Made by a program: the position numbers and the translations under genes. From Akkermansiaceae bacterium (lineage in GTDB: Bacteria; Verrucomicrobiota; Verrucomicrobiia; Verrucomicrobiales; Akkermansiaceae), in contig JALZUI010000154.1 in the NCBI GenBank assembly GCA_023301545.1, positions 1-17,123 on the forward strand: 17,123 nt of DNA, given 5' to 3'. Position 1 is the stretch's first letter, and each line of letters opens with the position of its first letter. Positions 7,819 to 15,527 of the stretch are shown in pieces. The notes beneath the pieces were generated by a model. That model did not search any database. It was not told where the DNA came from and was given only the letters and a program-made list of their open reading frames with translations.

Positions 7819-8523
7819 CTACGCATTATAGAGAATTCTTGAGCACTCACTACATTGGACCAATTCTGCACCTGCGGTCACACGGTGAATTGTTGCTGGT
7901 GGAAGCTTCATATTACACCCTGTACATTGCCCCTCAGGCTTAAGTAATACAACAACTCCCGCGCCTCTACTTGCTAAGAGACGTTCGTATAATTCACGTG
8001 CGCCGACCTCAACTTTTTGAACGAGCGAGTCGCGCTCAGATTGCATTTTTTTGATTACGCTTTCTGAATTTTTTTTCAACTCGACGAGCTCTTGCCCTTT
8101 TTCGGTGGCAAACTTTTTCTCTGCTAGCAATTGGTCATTGGCCTCGACACGTTCCTGTTTGCGTAAATCGACGGATTCCATAAGCTCTAGCTCCTTGGTT
8201 TCTAATTCGTCAATTTGCTCACTGTATCGCACGATTTCGTGCGCGAGCATCTGAAACTCTTCATTCTTCTTCGTTTCGCCCTGTCTCATTTTCAGCTTAG
8301 TGATCGTGTCCTTGCGCGTTTGACGGTCCAGATCGACTTGCTTCACCGCTTTTTGAGCATCGAAGTACGTGTCTTTTGCCGCATTTAACGCTTTCAACTT
8401 TTCATTAAGCTTCTCCTTAATCTTCCCTGCTTCTAGGGGGATGTTTTCGAGATCTTTCTTAGCTGCTTGAATCTTACTATCGCGTTCTTGGAGAATCAGC
8501 AGTTCCTGTAATACGGGGCTCAT
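7819..8523 (-). CDS. CdsZ-like coiled-coil protein with C4 zinc ribbon
   Basis: 234-residue protein of the family related to chlamydial CT398/CdsZ (the C4-type zinc-ribbon family). Residues 1 to about 185 are charged and heptad-like, forming a long antiparallel coiled-coil hairpin. The C terminus carries CTGC (200-203) and CSEC (224-227), a complete four-cysteine zinc site. Chlamydial homologues have been reported to interact with secretion and sigma-54-related proteins. The role here is unknown and is presumably as an adaptor or chaperone. I start at the ATG at 8523. A GTG at 8589 would add 22 unconserved residues and overlap the upstream gene. The protein lies between the VWA gene and rplS. 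Confidence 0.85.
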   Translation of the reverse strand: MSPVLQELLILQERDSKIQAAKKDLENIPLEAGKIKEKLNEKLKALNAAKDTYFDAQKAVKQVDLDRQTRKDTITKLKMRQGETKKNEEFQMLAHEIVRYSEQIDELETKELELMESVDLRKQERVEANDQLLAEKKFATEKGQELVELKKNSESVIKKMQSERDSLVQKVEVGARELYERLLASRGAGVVVLLKPEGQCTGCNMKLPPATIHRVTAGAELVQCSECSRILYNA

Positions 8524-8578
8524 GCTGTTAACTTGGCTTCGGAATGAGTTACGAGCAATACTTATTCCTAAAAAGCGG

Positions 8579-10726
8579 TTACTCCCCACCCGCCGCTCGG
8601 CGTAAAATCCACGAGGAGATGAACAGAACCAAGAGCAACACTAACCAAGGCCATTGGTGCGTGAGCGGGAAAAATTCATATCGAACTGGTGGATTCGCGG
8701 CTGAATCTAGATACTTCATGAGTTCATCACGCTGGGCGTAAGGGATCGACACTGCTCGGGTTAAGGTCGCTAACTCTCGGAGCGTAGCTCGATCAGCAGG
8801 TTCTCCTACGCCCTCACGTTCGGCGTCCACTACTTCGAAGCTCCTAGAGGCAACCGGTTGTCCGTCAACTTGTACTTCTAAGACGTGTGCGCCAGGGATC
8901 TCCGATTCTACCACCCCCATGTACTCGCCCCACTCAGCGCTCTCACGCAGCGGAACCAGCTTTTGCGACTTATCAGGCTGGGTCATAAGGAGCTTTACTT
9001 GATCTAATCTAGCGGGTTTTCCGTCAATGGACATCGCTTGTAAACTGAGGCGCATTTCATCTTCGACATTGATCGCATCTCGACTCAGGAACAGGTGCGC
9101 TTGCTGCCCATCGGTGAGGTTACGCTGATAGGACATCCAGCGAGACATTTGACGCCAGAAGCGGTAATGATAGAGATCCTCGACCCCGCGGCGCCAACGC
9201 CAGGAGGAATCAACACCCATGAAAAGAACCTTTCCGCGTCCCGCCCGCGCAGTCACGACGAGAGGCATCGCGCCGTGCTTGCTCCGTGCTTTCTCATGAT
9301 AGGCTAGAGCGATTGAACCCGCTTTCAGCCCCGATGTTGGTTGATGCCAATGAAAGCCCGGAAGCGACTCCCAAAGACGGGCATTACCGGACGGATTCGT
9401 TGTCAGGTTCATGAGCAGTGAGTCTTCCCCTGCAGTGCTCAACTTAAGCTTGGCGGTATATGAATGGGCTTCACCACCCAGAGGCTCAGCAAATTCTACA
9501 GGATAAAGGCTCTCAAATTGTTCTAAGAGAGATTGTTGCCATCCTTTTTTCCCGGGCATCAAAATCAGACCTGTCGCTCGTTCCCGCACCGCTTTTTCAA
9601 TCGCTTCCATCTGCGACACGTTCAACTGTCCTTCCGCGATTCCGACATCACCTAGTAGAATGACATCATAATCATCTAAAGAATCCGGAAAGGTGCTCAA
9701 GTACCCAGGACCTGAGGCGGGTTCCATCCCGGGGTGAAGTAATAAACAAGAGAGATCTACGCGCTCATCTCTCGTCATCGCATTACGAATAAAACGGTAC
9801 TCCCAGCGAGGTAAGGTATCAATAAGAAGCACCTTCATGTACTGCTGACGTGAGGTCATCTTTGCTTTTTCGGTGTTATTATCGAGGATCACCTCACCTT
9901 CATGCGGGACGAGCTCGATCAAGAGTTCTTTTTCGCCCTCGATGACGAACTCATGCACAATATCAATCTGTTGGTTGCTGTAAGCCTCTAACATGACCGG
10001 GCGTTCGTCGATCACTAATTCCCCCTCCGTCACCCGTAGCATACTGCGAACACGGTTGGGAAAGGTCGAACTGATATTGAGCTTCAGCGCGAACGGTTCA
10101 TCAGTTTCAACCATTAACGGCACCTCCTGAATCTTAACAGCTAGGTCTGGAACTCTCTGCGGAGACCCCAGCGCTAATGAATAAATCGCTCGTTCCTGTA
10201 AACGGTATTGCTGCCCGACCTGAGAAGGAGCCTCACCAGTATTCCAGGCCCCATCAGTGACGAGTAGTACTGCGGTCGGTTGGAGCGACTGCGCATCTTC
10301 CAGCACGGCACTAAGATCAGTCTGAGTAGCGCCTTTCGCAAAGGTTCGTTCCTGAACCTTCATCGTTGTAGTGGCCTTAAAGATATTCCAAGCCTCGCTT
10401 TTAAAGAACTCTTCACGGGCCTGTGAGCGAGTGATCGACTCCCCCTCCCCTTGTTCATCTTTGGTCTCCATCGAGGGGGAGGCATCTTTCAACACCAGTA
10501 AAGCCGGCGATTGATTCGTGACTCGCTCCTTACGGAATTCAGGGCGCATGAGAAGCCCCGTTAGTAAAATTAAACCTGCCAGTTTCAAGCCGATCGACAA
10601 TCGCCCGTAAAGAGAGGCAAGCCCACGGTTCGCCTTCACAATCAACCACGCTGCTACACAGAAGAGAACAAAGAGAACGAACATCTCCCAGCCAGAGGCA
10701 CGGAATATTAGAGAGGTACTAAGCAT
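8579..10726 (-). CDS. large membrane protein with VWA domain and amidotransferase-like region
   Basis: 715-residue protein, the last of a MoxR-linked set. Two N-terminal membrane segments (about 13-31 and 43-60) are followed by a von Willebrand A-like domain. That domain has a complete MIDAS DASPS (81-85) and a TDG (157-159), then beta-sandwich-like sequence. A region starting near LLIDTLPRWEYRF and including DDYDVILLGDVG looks like the class I glutamine amidotransferase-like domain found in such proteins; a catalytic cysteine was not identified. The C terminus has another membrane segment (about 692-708) and ends cytoplasmic with RRAAGGE. Most of the protein probably faces the periplasm. The ATG at 10726 is fixed by a strong GGGAGGA five bases upstream. 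It overlaps the BatA-like gene by 8 bases, so translation is coupled. Confidence 0.85.
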   Translation of the reverse strand: MLSTSLIFRASGWEMFVLFVLFCVAAWLIVKANRGLASLYGRLSIGLKLAGLILLTGLLMRPEFRKERVTNQSPALLVLKDASPSMETKDEQGEGESITRSQAREEFFKSEAWNIFKATTTMKVQERTFAKGATQTDLSAVLEDAQSLQPTAVLLVTDGAWNTGEAPSQVGQQYRLQERAIYSLALGSPQRVPDLAVKIQEVPLMVETDEPFALKLNISSTFPNRVRSMLRVTEGELVIDERPVMLEAYSNQQIDIVHEFVIEGEKELLIELVPHEGEVILDNNTEKAKMTSRQQYMKVLLIDTLPRWEYRFIRNAMTRDERVDLSCLLLHPGMEPASGPGYLSTFPDSLDDYDVILLGDVGIAEGQLNVSQMEAIEKAVRERATGLILMPGKKGWQQSLLEQFESLYPVEFAEPLGGEAHSYTAKLKLSTAGEDSLLMNLTTNPSGNARLWESLPGFHWHQPTSGLKAGSIALAYHEKARSKHGAMPLVVTARAGRGKVLFMGVDSSWRWRRGVEDLYHYRFWRQMSRWMSYQRNLTDGQQAHLFLSRDAINVEDEMRLSLQAMSIDGKPARLDQVKLLMTQPDKSQKLVPLRESAEWGEYMGVVESEIPGAHVLEVQVDGQPVASRSFEVVDAEREGVGEPADRATLRELATLTRAVSIPYAQRDELMKYLDSAANPPVRYEFFPLTHQWPWLVLLLVLFISSWILRRAAGGE

Positions 10727-12587
10727 CACGTTCCTCCCTTTGGCCAAAGTTTTCTGGTAATTGCTGAACCACCGCCTCGCCAATCAAAAGCAAGAGCGCC
10801 AAGTAAAGCAGAGGCTGCATCCATGGACGCATAGGCCGCTTACCGGCGCTAGCGAGAGATAATTCACCTTTATCTAGAAGCTTGGCAATAGCCCTTCTTT
10901 CTATGCGCTTGTCTCGATTCACCCGCGCCCGATTGAGAGCTAGGGCACGATCACCTTGTGATTGCAGCTCTGCGAGGTAAGGCGCTTTCCCTGCAACCAA
11001 GGACTGTAAGTAACCACCTTCATCACTGGACTCACCCTCTAGTACCCGTTGCACGAGAATGAGATGCAGAGCGAGGTTTTCCAGGTTCGACCACGTAGGC
11101 ATCGGCAGGGTCGAAAGTAAATAGAGTCGCCCAGAACCCACGAACTTTTGAATCAGCGCAGGTTGCTCGTTCGACCAAGTGGCCATAATCGAACCCTCAA
11201 CGGTCGTCTCCGCCACGAAAATGCCTTGCACGTGTGCGATCGGGAGAGGGTTTCCGCTGTCCGCATTACGCCAGGGCCCATCTTTCTGCCTCCAGGACTC
11301 GATCGTAAAAAAGTCATCAATGGGAGCTTCCGAAACCTTATCAAAAAACCACCCTTTTACATGCGTTTCATTATCAGGAGCGGGGAAAATAACGGCATTC
11401 CCTCCCTCGGCGACGTAGCTTTCGATAAACACTCGCTCCTCAGCCCCTTCTGCATTAGCGGCCCAGACTACAAGATCGTAATTCGAAAGGTCAGTGAGGG
11501 TTAAATCTTTTGGCGCGATCCAAGTTGCTTTTTGATTCGGGCGTGAGCTGAGCGCTACCGAGCGAAGGAGGTAATTCGTGAGCAGGCTATCACGTTCGTC
11601 TGTGACAATCAAACTTCTCACGTTAATGGGAGGACCGTAGGCAAAATGGATCGTATTGTTATTCGCATTGTCATCTGTTGCTAGGCTTAGGGAGCCGCTA
11701 TCGGTTTTTTCCTCAATCGTCAGCGGAACGAGGTATCGAGTCCGATCTTTTTGAATTTCGATTTCACTGACCAACTTCTCCCCACTCTGCCAAGCCCCAT
11801 TAAGCGGCACAATTTGACCGGGAGAGCCTCCAAAAACCTCGACCTCCAATTCCAACTGGGACTGAACTAGCTTCGTCCCCAGTAAGGTAATCGAGAGATC
11901 ATCGGGAAGCATCGTTTCGTAGGTAAAGGGGCGTACCTGCACTCCATCGGGGACTAAATCCTGCACACTCGCCCAACTAGAACTACGAGGCTCCCAGGCC
12001 GCTTCGAGATCACTAGACACCACCCAAAATTCCGTTTTGCCAAACTCCCCGCGTTCAAGCACGCCCCCAGCGGTGGAGAGCATTTGCAAGATCGAGGTCG
12101 GCGTATCAACCAGCGAGGTCTGAGCGAGGAACTCTAGATTATCTGGCGAAAGTACAGGAACGAGCTCTAGGGTCGCGCTGTCTAAGAGGTACACGCGAGT
12201 CGAACTCTGATACCCTTGCAGAGCCGTTTTTAATTCATCTAGAGCAATGTCATGAAAGGAATTCCCCGGCGACAGTTGTCCCGCCATCTCGGCAGAACGA
12301 TCAAAGAGAATGAGAATACTATCGGCCTTGTCTTTCCCTAGGGAGAAAAAGTTACCAATAGGTCGAGCCAAGGCTATGACCATAAAGGCCAACACCGCGA
12401 GACGGCTTAGGAGCAGCAAAAGGTTCTTCAAAGATTTCCGACGCATCGAGCGCGCTTCTTTGACTTGGAGAAATTCCATCGCAGCCCAATCCATCTCCTG
12501 CACTTCTGCCTTTTTGATGAAATGCAAAATCAGCGGCACCGCCAAACTCAGAAGCCCTAAAAGCGCTATGGGAAACAGAAAAGACAT
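10719..12587 (-). CDS. BatA-domain (N-terminal double-anchor) protein with VWA-like domain
   Basis: 622-residue membrane protein. The N terminus (FLFPIALLGLLSLAVPLILHFIKK) is the BatA double-membrane anchor, with a second segment at about 55-77 and LARPIG after it. A VWA-like domain follows, but its metal site reads DRSAE (96-100) instead of DxSxS, so it is probably inactive in metal binding. A long extracytoplasmic part includes a segment (around SNYDLVVWAANAEG then EGGNAVIFPAP) resembling an amidotransferase-like fold. The protein ends with a membrane helix (about 591-607). Proteins of this group accompany MoxR and DUF58 and are thought to form envelope complexes. Its ATG overlaps the DUF58 stop in a TAATG arrangement. 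It is paralogous in layout to the next gene. Confidence 0.85.
   Translation of the reverse strand: MSFLFPIALLGLLSLAVPLILHFIKKAEVQEMDWAAMEFLQVKEARSMRRKSLKNLLLLLSRLAVLAFMVIALARPIGNFFSLGKDKADSILILFDRSAEMAGQLSPGNSFHDIALDELKTALQGYQSSTRVYLLDSATLELVPVLSPDNLEFLAQTSLVDTPTSILQMLSTAGGVLERGEFGKTEFWVVSSDLEAAWEPRSSSWASVQDLVPDGVQVRPFTYETMLPDDLSITLLGTKLVQSQLELEVEVFGGSPGQIVPLNGAWQSGEKLVSEIEIQKDRTRYLVPLTIEEKTDSGSLSLATDDNANNNTIHFAYGPPINVRSLIVTDERDSLLTNYLLRSVALSSRPNQKATWIAPKDLTLTDLSNYDLVVWAANAEGAEERVFIESYVAEGGNAVIFPAPDNETHVKGWFFDKVSEAPIDDFFTIESWRQKDGPWRNADSGNPLPIAHVQGIFVAETTVEGSIMATWSNEQPALIQKFVGSGRLYLLSTLPMPTWSNLENLALHLILVQRVLEGESSDEGGYLQSLVAGKAPYLAELQSQGDRALALNRARVNRDKRIERRAIAKLLDKGELSLASAGKRPMRPWMQPLLYLALLLLIGEAVVQQLPENFGQREERDA
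10732..10738 (-). promoter_or_regulatory. strong Shine-Dalgarno for the VWA gene
   Basis: GGGAGGA on the minus strand, five bases before the ATG at 10726. It lies inside the end of the upstream coding region. It decides the start against a TTG at 10783 that would create a 65-base overlap. It is the clearest ribosome binding site in the window. Confidence 0.85.
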
Positions 12588-13459
12588 TACAGAATAAGTT
12601 GTAGGATCGATTCCTCTAGGTCGGTCTCGGAAAGAACACGGTGGTAACGAGTCTGCGTACGCTTACACATTCCCTCCAATTCTTCCAGGTGCTGATTCAG
12701 CTTTTTCAGGTAGTTCTTTTTGATCACTTGGGCATTGGTCTGGACTACGTCCTCCCCTTCCATCCCTCGAAAAGCAACCGCTGAGGATTCATCAAACTTA
12801 GTTTCGCGCTCTGATAAAACCTGTAGACAGGTCACATCGTGGGAGTGAAAACGAAGGTGCTGCAGCGCTTGCTCAAGTTCACCTAAGGGGCTGAGGAAAT
12901 CAGAAACGATCACGACCATTGAGCGACGAGGAAGGTTACGCGACACCGAATGGAGCTGCTCGCTCAGGTCTTCTCGTCCACTTGCTACTCGCTCCTCTAA
13001 CTCATTGAGCACGCGGTAAACATTTGATTCGCCTCGAATTCGCTCAGCGATCATTCCACCGCCTAATTCCTTGATCACCCCGACACTATCACCCTGCGCG
13101 AGCAAGAGTATTGATAGGTGCGCAATCAATCGCTTAGCAACCGTCAGTCGAGAGTTCCCGTCGTGACCTGCAAAGTTCATTGAGCCACTCGTATCCAGTA
13201 GGAAGTACGCACGGGCATTCGTCTCGGATTCGTATTCTTTTAGGAAAAACTTATCACTGCGCGCGTAGGACTTCCAATCCATGCGACGGAGATCATCCCC
13301 CGGCATATAATTCCGAAGCTCCGCAAACTCCATCGCCGTTCCTTTTAGAAAAGAGCGATGCACGCCCGTAAAAGCCCCTGCTACCGGAAAACGCGATTCG
13401 AGCAAGAACGCCTTAAGCCGTTCCGCTACCTCTGAATCGATGTAATCCGCAAGGTTCAT
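12587..13459 (-). CDS. DUF58 family protein with VWA fold
   Basis: 290-residue protein, probably cytoplasmic because no membrane segment is seen. The DUF58 signature is near-canonical: FLKGTAMEFAELRNYMPGDD then RRMDWKSYARSDKFFLKEYE (37-76). It is followed by DTSGSM (89-94), a complete MIDAS, and VSDFLSP (185-191) later in the VWA-like fold. DUF58 proteins almost always sit next to a MoxR ATPase, which is thought to act on them as a metal-chelatase-like or chaperone partner. It starts 12 bases after moxR stops and shares one base with the BatA-like gene. Only a weak AGAG-type ribosome binding site precedes the ATG. Confidence 0.93.
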   Translation of the reverse strand: MNLADYIDSEVAERLKAFLLESRFPVAGAFTGVHRSFLKGTAMEFAELRNYMPGDDLRRMDWKSYARSDKFFLKEYESETNARAYFLLDTSGSMNFAGHDGNSRLTVAKRLIAHLSILLLAQGDSVGVIKELGGGMIAERIRGESNVYRVLNELEERVASGREDLSEQLHSVSRNLPRRSMVVIVSDFLSPLGELEQALQHLRFHSHDVTCLQVLSERETKFDESSAVAFRGMEGEDVVQTNAQVIKKNYLKKLNQHLEELEGMCKRTQTRYHRVLSETDLEESILQLIL

Positions 13460-13471
13460 TCGTGCTCTGCA

Positions 13472-14461
13472 CTAGTCCTTATCAATAACTTCGAGAAAGC
13501 GGGGCATCAGATCGGCCACCGTCACGCCCTTAGCTTGAGCGGTAAAGTTTAGGACAATTCGATGCGTCAATACAGGCTCTAAAACTTCTTTCAGATGCTG
13601 CTCCGTTACCATAAATTTTCCGTACAGCGCAGCTCGTGCCTTCGCGGCCAAAATCAGATTCTGCACCGCCCGTGGACCAGCGCCGTAATTAATATTTTCC
13701 TTAACCCAGTCTGGAGAATCCGCATTCGGGCGCGTTAGGCGAACCAGGTTCACGGCATCTTCATACACATGATCAGGCACAGGTAAGCGACGAACTAGTT
13801 GTTGAAAGTCCACGATCTCCTCCGCACTAATCAGAGCCTTAGGTTCTTCTTGTTCCCCGCCCGTCGTGCGCATTGCGATCATTAACTCCTCCTCATGCGT
13901 AGGGTAATCTAGGTTCAGGAAGAACATGAAACGGTCTAACTGCGCCTCTGGCAAACGATAGGTCCCCTCTTGTTCGATAGGGTTTTGTGTCGCGAGTACG
14001 AAAAATGGTTTCGGCAGCTCGTAGCTCTTGCCCATCACCGTCACGATTTTTTCCTGCATCCCTTCTAAGAGAGCCGATTGCGTCTTGGCTGGCGCACGGT
14101 TGATCTCATCGGCTAAAACGATATTACCAAAGATCGGCCCCTTGATAAATTCAAAGTGACGTCCATCATCACCATCTTGGATAATGTCTGTTCCCGTAAT
14201 ATCCATCGGCATCAGGTCTGGAGTGAACTGAATCCGACTAAAATCGAGCTTGAGCGTTTTCGCAATGGTCGAAACTAAAAGCGTTTTTGCTAATCCTGGA
14301 ACACCCATCAATAAGGCATGCCCGCCAGAGAACATTGAAATCGCCAAGCGCTCTACAATTTCCTCCTGACCTACAATCACCTTCCCGATTTCAGATTTGA
14401 AATCGGTAAAAAATTGCTCCAGACGTTTAATCTCAGCTACATCGCTTTCGCTTGCTTCCAT
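13472..14461 (-). CDS. MoxR family AAA+ ATPase
   Basis: 329-residue AAA+ ATPase. MoxR proteins act as chaperones that mature or remodel VWA-domain partners. Visible are the Walker A GVPGLAKT (53-60), Walker B IVLADE (114-119), and the MoxR signature ATQNPIEQEGTYRLPEAQLD (157-176) with sensor and arginine residues. A C-terminal lid domain contains GAGPRAVQNLILAAKARA. The ATG at 14461 gives the normal family length. An in-frame GTG at 14509 would add 16 residues lacking family similarity and lying over an inverted repeat. It leads the MoxR-DUF58-BatA-VWA set, whose gene order and tight spacing imply one complex. Confidence 0.95.
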   Translation of the reverse strand: MEASESDVAEIKRLEQFFTDFKSEIGKVIVGQEEIVERLAISMFSGGHALLMGVPGLAKTLLVSTIAKTLKLDFSRIQFTPDLMPMDITGTDIIQDGDDGRHFEFIKGPIFGNIVLADEINRAPAKTQSALLEGMQEKIVTVMGKSYELPKPFFVLATQNPIEQEGTYRLPEAQLDRFMFFLNLDYPTHEEELMIAMRTTGGEQEEPKALISAEEIVDFQQLVRRLPVPDHVYEDAVNLVRLTRPNADSPDWVKENINYGAGPRAVQNLILAAKARAALYGKFMVTEQHLKEVLEPVLTHRIVLNFTAQAKGVTVADLMPRFLEVIDKD

Positions 14462-14474
14462 AATGACCAACTCT

Positions 14475-14511
14475 AGGTGATTTATTTCCCCTGTCCAGTC
14501 TCTAATCACCT
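14475..14511. repeat. inverted repeat upstream of moxR
   Basis: Two perfect 8-base arms, AGGTGATT (14475-14482) and AATCACCT (14504-14511), are separated by 21 bases. The pair lies 13 to 50 bases upstream of the chosen moxR ATG. It could be an operator for a dimeric regulator or a leader hairpin affecting moxR translation. No other evidence supports either use. Confidence 0.45.
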
Positions 14512-14574
14512 CTGACTTTTACGCCCTAATCGCACGTATTTAGTGAAACACCGCTTCGTCCCACAACGAAACTC

Positions 14575-14594
14575 TCCTCCTCAGGATTGGAGGA
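14575..14594 (-). terminator. weak hairpin after the UbiA-like gene
   Basis: TCCTCC and GGAGGA form a six-base stem with an eight-base loop, 13 bases past the UbiA-like stop on the minus strand. Only a short, interrupted T run follows (GAGTTTCG), so it may be a weak terminator or attenuator. The rest of the 146-base gap before moxR holds an inverted repeat at 14475-14511 and no clear promoter. Confidence 0.3.
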
Positions 14595-14607
14595 CGAAAA
14601 ACCCCAC

Positions 14608-15516
14608 CTAAGTTGCTGGCGCAACGCGCTGCAAGGTACGGGCTAGGAGAAAGCTAACTAGGAGAATGGTAATTCCGATAACAGGATGCACCTCGCTCGG
14701 TAGGATATTTAGGAGAAGAAAGCCATCGATCAAACAGATGCTCGCTAGGCACAGACTCACGAAGTTCCCGACCGAATCTTCCACTAAGATTTTCCCAGCC
14801 AGAACCAGTCCAATGCCACCCAAAAGATAACCATAAGAACCAGCCAGCGTCCCCGTGTAAATCACATGGGTAAAAATCGGCGCCGAAAGAAAAAGCAACC
14901 CCAGCCATTTCGCCCCCTTAGGCAAACTATTCGTCGCCTCCGAACGAGCAACGAGCGTGATTCCGGCAATATACAAGATCAAGCCTAGCGCAGGAAGATA
15001 GGTCGGCGATAAAACGCTCAAGGAGAAGGCTTCAACCTCGGGCAGAACCTCCTTAACACTAATAAATCCTAGAAAATACAATCCCGCACGACAGAGACCC
15101 ATTGGTAAAATCGCAAAAGCGGTTTGCTTGTGCAACCGAGTGTACACGTACACAAAAAGAACAATCCAAAGCGAGGCCAGACCGCTAAAGAATCCTAAGA
15201 TAAAGCTAAGCACCACGCCTAAAACCCCAAGGATCTGGATCAACTGCAACAGTAACTCTTCAGAAAGACGACCCGCAGGAATAGCACGCTCAGGCTTATG
15301 CTCCGCATCCCACTCGCGATCGTAATAATCATTATAAAAGCACCCTGCAACATAGAGCAGGGAGCCAGCTAGCATAACAACGAACAAACGAGCTAACAAA
15401 GCCCCTTCTAAGTTCGTTGTACTTCCGGCCAAGGCGAGCACCGCCCCTACCAGAACATTAGTCCACACCGTGGGTAGGTTAGCGATTCGCCCTGCGGCTA
15501 ATAAATCCCTGACCAT
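14608..15516 (-). CDS. UbiA-superfamily membrane protein (EboC-like), second Asp motif absent
   Basis: 302-residue polytopic membrane protein with about eight or nine hydrophobic segments. The first UbiA motif is intact, NDYYDREWD (62-70), followed by HKPERAIPAGRLS, which normally binds magnesium-diphosphate. The second motif should be an aspartate-rich loop; here the equivalent position reads LVARSEATNSLPKG (188-201) with no aspartate. The segment GLCRAGLYFLG and the ARSEA loop recall EboC-type UbiA-like proteins, which are also atypical, but no other ebo genes are seen. Prenyl transfer activity is therefore uncertain. The ATG lies 11 bases after the pseudouridine synthase stop without a Shine-Dalgarno, suggesting co-transcription. 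Confidence 0.85.
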   Translation of the reverse strand: MVRDLLAAGRIANLPTVWTNVLVGAVLALAGSTTNLEGALLARLFVVMLAGSLLYVAGCFYNDYYDREWDAEHKPERAIPAGRLSEELLLQLIQILGVLGVVLSFILGFFSGLASLWIVLFVYVYTRLHKQTAFAILPMGLCRAGLYFLGFISVKEVLPEVEAFSLSVLSPTYLPALGLILYIAGITLVARSEATNSLPKGAKWLGLLFLSAPIFTHVIYTGTLAGSYGYLLGGIGLVLAGKILVEDSVGNFVSLCLASICLIDGFLLLNILPSEVHPVIGITILLVSFLLARTLQRVAPAT

Positions 15517-15527
15517 CGTGAAACAAG

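Noticed and set aside
8524..8589. Longer start (GTG at 8589) for the CdsZ-like protein
   Set aside because: The extra residues precede the coiled coil, look unconserved and overlap the upstream gene.
10727..10783. Longer start (TTG at 10783) for the large VWA protein
   Set aside because: A strong ribosome binding site precedes the ATG at 10726; the extension would overlap the upstream gene by 65 bases and adds no membrane or domain sequence.
11148..11504. 118-residue plus-strand frame opposite the BatA-like gene
   Set aside because: Lies wholly inside a long gene with consistent coding features and has no motif of its own.
14462..14509. Longer start (GTG at 14509) for MoxR
   Set aside because: Adds 16 residues unlike the family and covers an inverted repeat; the ATG at 14461 fits better, though not proven.
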